Assembly: GCF_001649575.2 (NCBI RefSeq) | Contig: NC_051443.1 | Location: 17,180,360-17,244,359 of the forward strand | Length of the DNA: 64,000 nt | Direction: 5' to 3' | DNA from: Kryptolebias marmoratus | Lineage: Eukaryota; Chordata; Actinopteri; Cyprinodontiformes; Rivulidae | Shown here: piece after piece, positions 58,303 through 64,000 of the stretch | Position numbering within the stretch: the first letter of the stretch is position 1 | Layout: each line of letters begins with the position of its first letter | Translations under genes and position numbers: made by a program | Notes under the pieces: model-generated | The model's input: only the letters and a program-made list of their open reading frames with translations | Databases searched by the model: none | Told to the model about the DNA's origin: nothing

Positions 58303-58508
58303 CTCTTGTAGGCGATAATGGCGTCTTTAATTAAAGATTTAGTGTTACCAGTTTGTACACTTGCCAGCTGTGTTAGCAATCTTAGCTTGTAGCATTCGTT
58401 CTCTTTCTTCTTCTTCTTCTCTTCTTCTAATTGCGGTCGGCAAACATCTTTTAGGAAGCGTTTGCGCCGCCGCCAGGTTGGAGTTTGAACCACAGTAGAG
58501 TGTAACAA
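58303..58508 (-). other. srsf9: Probable srsf9 5' non-coding exon
   Basis: On the minus strand CTACAAGAG|GTAATT at 58303/58302 is a good donor, and TCTGTGTCAG at 56701 is a good acceptor 22 nt before the srsf9 ATG. This fits a 5' UTR exon with a 1.6 kb intron. The segment 58395-58490 contains TTTGCCGACCGCAATTAG followed by AGAAGAAG, a motif I recognise as part of a repeat common at fish first exons. An open frame happens to run through it in phase with srsf9. The transcription start is unknown. Confidence 0.45.
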
Positions 58509-58820
58509 AAAGAAAAGATTTTATTTTTCTAATAATTTTTTTTCACACATTTGAAACAAGCAGTATAATTTACATCACCTAGACCTTTTTGTTCTTATTA
58601 AATTTGTCTGATAATTCTTATTCCCCGTGTACAGTAGCCAAGATAAGTGCATTGTTGTACCTTTTCTGCTGGACAAAACAGTGTTTCCTAATTTCCCACT
58701 TTTCCAGACTCAGGTTTTCAATTCTTTTCAGTCAGCTTTTAAGACACGTTTTATATCTAGCTAAAAAAATATGTGATTTAACAGAATAGCAAGGCTGCTG
58801 TATAAACAAAAAGAGGGACA

Positions 58821-58850
58821 CAGTACTGTGCAAAAGTCTGAAGTCCGTTC
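58821..58850. mobile_element. End fragment of a fish DNA-transposon repeat
   Basis: ACAGTACTGTGCAAAAGTCT is the terminal motif of a widespread fish repeat. Only this end is recognisable, so it is a fragment. Confidence 0.45.
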
Positions 58851-59179
58851 CTATATTTTATTTCAAAAGAGCAAGATTTCTTGAATTCTTGATTTTTTTA
58901 AGTGAACTTGAGCAATATTTTTTTCCTTCTTGGATGTTTTTTTTCAGTGTTTTGTTTTACATTTTGTTTTGCTTGTTTATTAAACCACATAACTTTGACT
59001 TTCCCTGAGGCATAATAGCTTAAGAGATGAACCAGAGCTGGGTCTACACATAACAGACAACTTCCCCTTTTCTTTTGATGAATCTATGAAAAATAGCAAA
59101 GATAACACAGTTTGACAACCACAAAATAGTATTTTCGCATTAGCAAGGCGTTTTCAAAGAGCTAATAGTTGAAAACCTA

Positions 59180-59850
59180 ACATCTACAATAATCATTATT
59201 TCAACATTATGAGAAAATGTCTCAAAATTATGACTTGGCATCTCTTAATTACGAGTTAGCTTCTCTTGATTATGATATAGTATCTTAAAATTATAACAGT
59301 ATTTCACAATTATGACATAGCATCCTATAAAATTCACTTCGCATTTCAAAAGTATGAGATAATATATCCAAAGGGCCTAGGCATCTGTAAATTATGACTT
59401 AGCATTTCATAATTTTGAATTTATTTCAGAATCAACTTAGAATTTCACAAATATGAGATACTATCTAGAATGACATAGCATCCCATAACTATGACTATTT
59501 TATATATTTATAAGATACTTTTTCAAAAGTGACTTAGTATCACATTATTATGAGATTTTATTTTAGAATTGATTAAGCATCTTATAAATATGACATACCA
59601 TCTAGACATTGCGTTAGCATCCATAAACTCTGACTTAGCATTTCATATTTATGATATACTATTTCAAAGGGAGTTAGCATATCATTATTATGACTTAGCA
59701 TCTCATAATTATGAGATTTTATTTTAGAATTGACTTAGCATCTCATAAATATTAGATACTATCTAGAAATTGACTCAGCACCTAATTACATATTTATGAG
59801 ATACTATTGAAAAAATTATGAGAGAGATTTTTAACTCAGACTCATGAAAT
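59180..59850. repeat. Degenerate TTATGACTTAGCATCTC array
   Basis: Units of about 25-45 bp built from TTATGA, CTTAGCATCTCATAA and GATACTAT recur over 650 bp upstream of prodha. This is AT-rich, heavily diverged and non-coding, and compositionally akin to the array at 19980-20320. Confidence 0.75.
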
Positions 59851-59979
59851 ATTTTCTTGTAATCATGTCTAAGAGAATCTTTTTTTTCTCAGATGAGTGC
59901 TTTACAAAGTGAGGAACATGTTTGTTTTATGTGTTTTGTCTCAAGTTTTATCATTTTATTTTATGTTATCACGGAGAAT

Positions 59980-60201
59980 CAGCCCCAGCGTTGGAGCAGC
60001 TGTCATCAGCGGCTCGTGCAGGGACATGTGAGGCACCGCCCCTCGCCTCGCGCCCTCTACATCCAGCCATTCCGAAGCGCGCGCGCTCATTTCACAACTT
60101 CTCAGCAACGGCGAAAGCGCGGAGGCTGCCGGCGACTCAGTTTCTAGGCACTTGTCGCGTTCAGAAATAACAAACAAACAAAGCAAAACCAAAACCAAAC
60201 A
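59980..60201 (+). promoter_or_regulatory. Probable prodha promoter and 5' UTR
   Basis: An abrupt GC- and CpG-rich block (CGAAGCGCGCGCGCTC, GCGAAAGCGCGGAGGCTGCC) follows the AT-rich array and ends in an A/C-rich leader directly before the prodha ATG. No TATA box is placed with confidence, which fits a CpG-type promoter. Confidence 0.5.
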
Positions 60202-63200
60202 ATGTCCTACACGAAGTTCGTAGCATCTCTCGTCCGGATGAACGCGGGCAACGTCAATAAATTCCGCGTTTCACCTTCAAGATGTCGGTCAACGGTCTCA
60301 TCCCCCGAGAGCCAGGAAGAGAAGAAGCAGCCCCAGTTCGAGGGGTGCGCGGTGGTCCAAGCTGAGCCCGTCGAGCTCATCAGTCAGACCAAAAACGCCA
60401 AAGTCGTGCACCTGGACAAGATTCACATCGACTTCGACAACACCGAGGAGGCCTACAAAAGCAAAGGCAACGTCGAGCTGCTGCGGAGCCTGCTGGTCTT
60501 CCACCTGTGCGCCGTGGACGTCCTCGTCGAGAAGAACAGAGAAGTGAGTTCGTTTTATGTCCGCCGGAAACTATCAAAAAAGTGTGAATTATTACACAGA
60601 GATGTTATGTCTTGTTTGTTCCGTTTTCAGCTGATGGAGCTGACCAGGAAGCTGCTGGGTCAGCGGGTGTTTGAGAAGCTGATGAAGATGACCTTCTACG
60701 GACAGTTCGTGGCGGGCGAGGACCACAACTCCATCAAACCCCTGATCCACAAGAACCAGGCGTTCGGCGTGGGGTCAGTTTTGGACTACAGCGTGGAAGA
60801 AGACTTGACTCAGGAGGAGGCAGAAAAGAAGGAAATGGAGTAAGTGCTTCTCTACCTGCATACCTGCCTGTCCTCACATGTGCATGAACTCACTTATATA
60901 ACATGCAAAGTACATGAAAAACCAGTTGAGACAAGCGGATTTGTACTCTGGAAGACAACTCTGAGCATCTAAATAGGTGTAACTGGGGGGGGGGNNNNNN
61001 NNNNNNNNNNNNACCCAGTGGTGCATGTTTATGACTGAGCCCACACAAGTGAACCTCTGAGCTCAGGATCCTATTTAAAGGGATGGGGCCCCCACTGTGG
61101 GGCCCCATCCATCCACAGCTGTAACAGGAGCTGCACATTTCTTAGAGAAGTTTCAGGAACAAGATAAACTAGCACTGACGCATGCATTTTATTTTTTTTA
61201 TGTGGCACATATAGTTTACATTATCAGGGTTACACAAGGTGGTGTTTTGTCCCGGATCGGTTTATTTAGAGTGGCTCATCTGCTGCTGAGTCAAGTCAGA
61301 CCTTGCAGCTCCCTTTGCCCCTAATTTTAGTACAGGAACAGGTTAAACCAGTTTGGAAAACCAAGCGCACAAAATGTGCTAGAAAAGGAGGCATGCCACA
61401 GTGTCTTGTTTCGTTTTGTTTACATTCATGAATTGGAAAATGTCTCATGTGTTGCACTTTGATATCAGTCTGCTCTTATCGCCACTATTGCCATGTAATT
61501 CACAGGATGTTTCCATCTCCCAAGATTGTAATCTGAAAGCCTTGTATTTATTTTTCAAGTAGCCGGAGAGGTCTTGCCCTCCATTGGGCAGCTGGAACAT
61601 ACCCCCTCCTCTGATTGGTTAAGGAGTTGATTCAGCTGGAGGGGTGGGCTTTCTGAGACTGCCTCACAGACACACGCACAAGGAAGTGTTGCGAAACGTC
61701 CTCTGGTTGAAATAAGTTCATTCGTGCAAACTGCATGCATGCTCGTGTGGAACAAATAAAGCATGCTCTGATCCTTTTTTTTTTTCTTTTCCTCCCATTC
61801 CGTTTATCAGTGCTCCATTTGAATCCATATCCAGAACAGGTTGTTTGCGTTCCTGAGATGACGGCACGAGGACTAGAGCGTTCCTGTTTGCTCGAGGCGT
61901 CTCTTGTGTTGCAACATGAGCCGAACCGAACGTTTGTGTCCCCAAGATGCAACCTTAGCTCTTACCGCTGTCACAGTTTTGTTTTGCTGTACAGGAAAAT
62001 AAACAAAACAAAAACTAATGGTACAGGAAGCAACAAAAGTGTCACGAGGTGTTTCGAAAGGCAAAAGGTTATTTGTTTATTTTTCCACTTTGGTTCTAAT
62101 GTCAGGCTCGTCTTCTTCTTTTTCTTTTTGTTTTTCAGTTCCTGTGTTTCTGAAGCAGAAAAAGAAAGTCCAGGTATGTGTGTCACTCCAAATCAGTCCT
62201 GGTTTGTAGTTGATTTACTGCCCTGCAACTGATCAGCCGGCATGCTTATTTGCGTAAAGAGCAGCTGGTTTACTTTGGATGCGTTGAATGAAATCCAAGT
62301 CTGCCCTGTGCTGTCCTGACACCGGTCTGCTGGGACCTCTCCTGTCCGTGCCTCCTTGGCTGGACTGCGCTGGTTTTAGCTGGATCTAGCGGGTATGAAA
62401 TGTGCAAGTCATCTGTTACGATGGGACGAAGCTTGGCACGTATGAAGGGGTGGATGTTTAGGACATGCTTACAAGTTTCCCTGAATTAAAGCTATTTTTA
62501 AATGCATTTTCTTGGTATCCCTCGTCTTCCTAAGATACTGTATCTGGTTCATAAATCACACTTTTGAATAACTTTCAAGCTAAACAGATGGATGAGTATA
62601 AATCTAGCAAAAATAGGCCTGTTTAAGAATAAAGAAAGCCCACTTTTACAGTTAAAAATATCTTATTATATAGTTTTTCAGTTTTTCTATCTCTATAAAA
62701 CAGTTAATTAGAGACTTGAGTTGATCGGTATTCAACGTACAAAAATGAAGTTCTCCTTTTCATGCCACAACAAGCCGCTTCTGTTTAATTTTTCTCTTCA
62801 GGCGCTGATCACCGCGAGAAGAAATACAAGGCTCATCGTCAGTTTGGAGACAGGCGTGGGGGCGTCATCAGTGCTCGCACCTACTTCTATGCCGATGAGG
62901 CGAAATGTGACAACCAAATGGAGACGTTCATAAACTGCATTAAAGCCTCAGGTAAACAGCTCATCTATGAAGCATTTAAGTTAGTGTGATTGGTATCATC
63001 TTTGCATTAAACTGTAAATAAAACAGTGATGAAGTTCATGTTCGAATCGGCAGTATCTTACCTGCATTTTACAGAGGAGGGTCACTCATCCTTCCTGATC
63101 CCTTAAGTACCACAAATAAAATAGCTGTTTATATTTACCATTACTCCACACGAACCTGCCTAAAACCACGTTTAGATCTGGTTGCATCAAATCCAAAAGT

Positions 63201-64000
63201 TTATTTTTTTATTACAGGTGGAGCTTCCACTGATGGGTTCTCTGCCATAAAAATGACCGCACTTGGACGCCCACAGTTTCTTGTAAGAATGACCTCACAA
63301 TAATTTGATTTCTATTCTCCGTTGATCCAGATAAAGTTTCCTTTAAAGCCTATTAAACAAAACATTTACTCTACATAAAATTACCTGCGTTGTCCACATT
63401 CATTCATGGGTGCACACCTCGGTGTGAAAGTTGTGAAACATTCCAATATGAAGATTATTTGCAAGTCAATGCAGTTTGATTAAATGTTGATTAATGTGAT
63501 GTTCTGTGTTTGCGCAGCTCCAGTTTTCTGAGGTCATGGTTAAGTGGAGACAGTTCTTTCACTTCCTCGCTGCACAGCAGGGGAAGTCTGACATGACGGC
63601 TTTGGAAAAGAAGCTGGAACTGGAGCAGCTTAAGGTGTGTCAGGCATCATTCATGCCCATTAAACTGATGTCTTCAAACCCTGTTCAGCTGATTTGAATT
63701 TGAATTTGTTAAATTTGTCCCTGCAGGAAAACTTGGCTCAGATGGGAATTGGAGCCAAAGATGACATTGAGAACTGGTTTACTGGCGAGAAGCTGGGTCT
63801 ATCTGGGTAAGTTTGTCGTTTATTTTAACGCAACAATATTGAAAGGAATGCTGCCGTTTTCGCTTGTACCCTTTAGTTCCAGTTTGCACGTTCAAAAGGA
63901 AAATTTCAGCTGTTGCAACAAGCCCAATCTGCTCTCATTTCAATTTGAATCATTTCCAGAACGATCGATCTGCTGGACTGGAACAGCTTGATAAATGACA
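60202..64000 (+). CDS. prodha: Proline dehydrogenase 1, mitochondrial (5' part, runs off window)
   Basis: Eight exons are visible: 60202-60543, 60631-60839, 62139-62173, 62802-62951, 63218-63282, 63518-63634, 63727-63806 and 63960 to the window end. They join in frame to about 346 codons. The enzyme oxidises proline to pyrroline-5-carboxylate with FAD on the inner mitochondrial membrane. The first about 35 residues (MSYTKFVASLVRM..., rich in Arg, Ser and Lys, poor in acidic residues) look like a mitochondrial presequence. Next come HIDFDNTEEAYKSKGN-ELLRSLLV, KLLGQRVFEKLMK-TFYGQFVAGE, GVISARTYFYADEAKCD, FFHFLAAQQGKSDMTALEKKLE and LGLSGTIDLLDWNSLI, all in the order of vertebrate PRODH. The FAD-binding barrel's C-terminal motifs lie beyond the window. 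Fish carry prodha and prodhb; prodha is my choice but unproven. Intron 1 is short and stop-free. Confidence 0.92.
60995..61012. other. Assembly gap (18 N) beside a G-run
   Basis: Eighteen N follow a run of ten G in prodha intron 2. The gap is too short to hide an exon, but its true length is unknown. Confidence 0.95.
61081..61110. repeat. Perfect 12-bp-arm hairpin
   Basis: The arms GGATGGGGCCCC and GGGGCCCCATCC are exact inverted repeats around the 6-nt loop CACTGT. It is GC-rich and 70 bp from the assembly gap, inside prodha intron 2. Confidence 0.85.

Noticed and set aside
61735..62232. 165-codon plus-strand open frame in prodha intron 2
   Set aside because: It overlaps the short exon 62139-62173 in another frame and has a Phe/Leu-rich, poly-T-derived product with no family match.
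1..64000. A novel prokaryote-like defence, toxin or CRISPR system
   Set aside because: All well-supported coding sequence belongs to vertebrate gene families. There are no regular short spacered repeats, operons or bacterial signals.

Overview
The window is nuclear DNA from a ray-finned (teleost) fish. It has vertebrate multi-exon genes with GT-AG introns, an AT-rich background, many microsatellites and several DNA-transposon remnants typical of fish. Six protein-coding genes can be rebuilt exon by exon. I placed the splice junctions by checking GT/AG (or GC/AG) dinucleotides and reading-frame continuity, and named the genes by recalled protein similarity; no search was run. Two places contain N (6466; 60995-61012), so this is an assembled scaffold.

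Layout, left to right: fam222a (+, two coding exons at 1170-1299 and 11826-13171, separated by a 10.5 kb intron); gltp (-, five exons, 16797-19333, 209 aa); git2 (-, twenty coding exons, 23081-35606, about 738 aa); sgsm1 (+, twenty-four coding exons, 37516-49137, about 1266 aa); srsf9 (-, four coding exons, 53922-56678, 247 aa, plus a probable 5' non-coding exon near 58.3 kb); and the first eight exons of prodha (+, 60202 to beyond 64000). FAM222A, GLTP, GIT2 and SRSF9 all map to human 12q24, while SGSM1 and PRODH map to human 22q11, so the block mixes two human synteny groups. trpv4, which lies between FAM222A and GLTP in human, is not seen here.

The genes do not form a pathway. They cover glycolipid transfer (gltp), Arf-GAP and focal-adhesion scaffolding (git2), Rab/Rap signalling (sgsm1), splicing (srsf9), mitochondrial proline oxidation (prodha) and a poorly characterised protein (fam222a). 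git2 and sgsm1 are divergently arranged with about 1.9 kb between their start codons. srsf9 and prodha are also divergent.

The non-coding DNA holds the more unusual material. It includes a 72-bp intronic minisatellite in srsf9 whose units resemble the real 5' splice site beside it, two GC-AG introns, two short stop-free introns whose length is a multiple of three, and a frame-compatible splice ambiguity in git2. Mobile elements include a decayed Tc1-like element with intact ends, a hAT-type MITE with a perfect 8-bp target duplication, a TA-flanked MITE, a foldback repeat family and an unclassified dispersed repeat present at four places. I saw no CRISPR, operon or prokaryotic feature, and no tRNA or rRNA gene that I could support.
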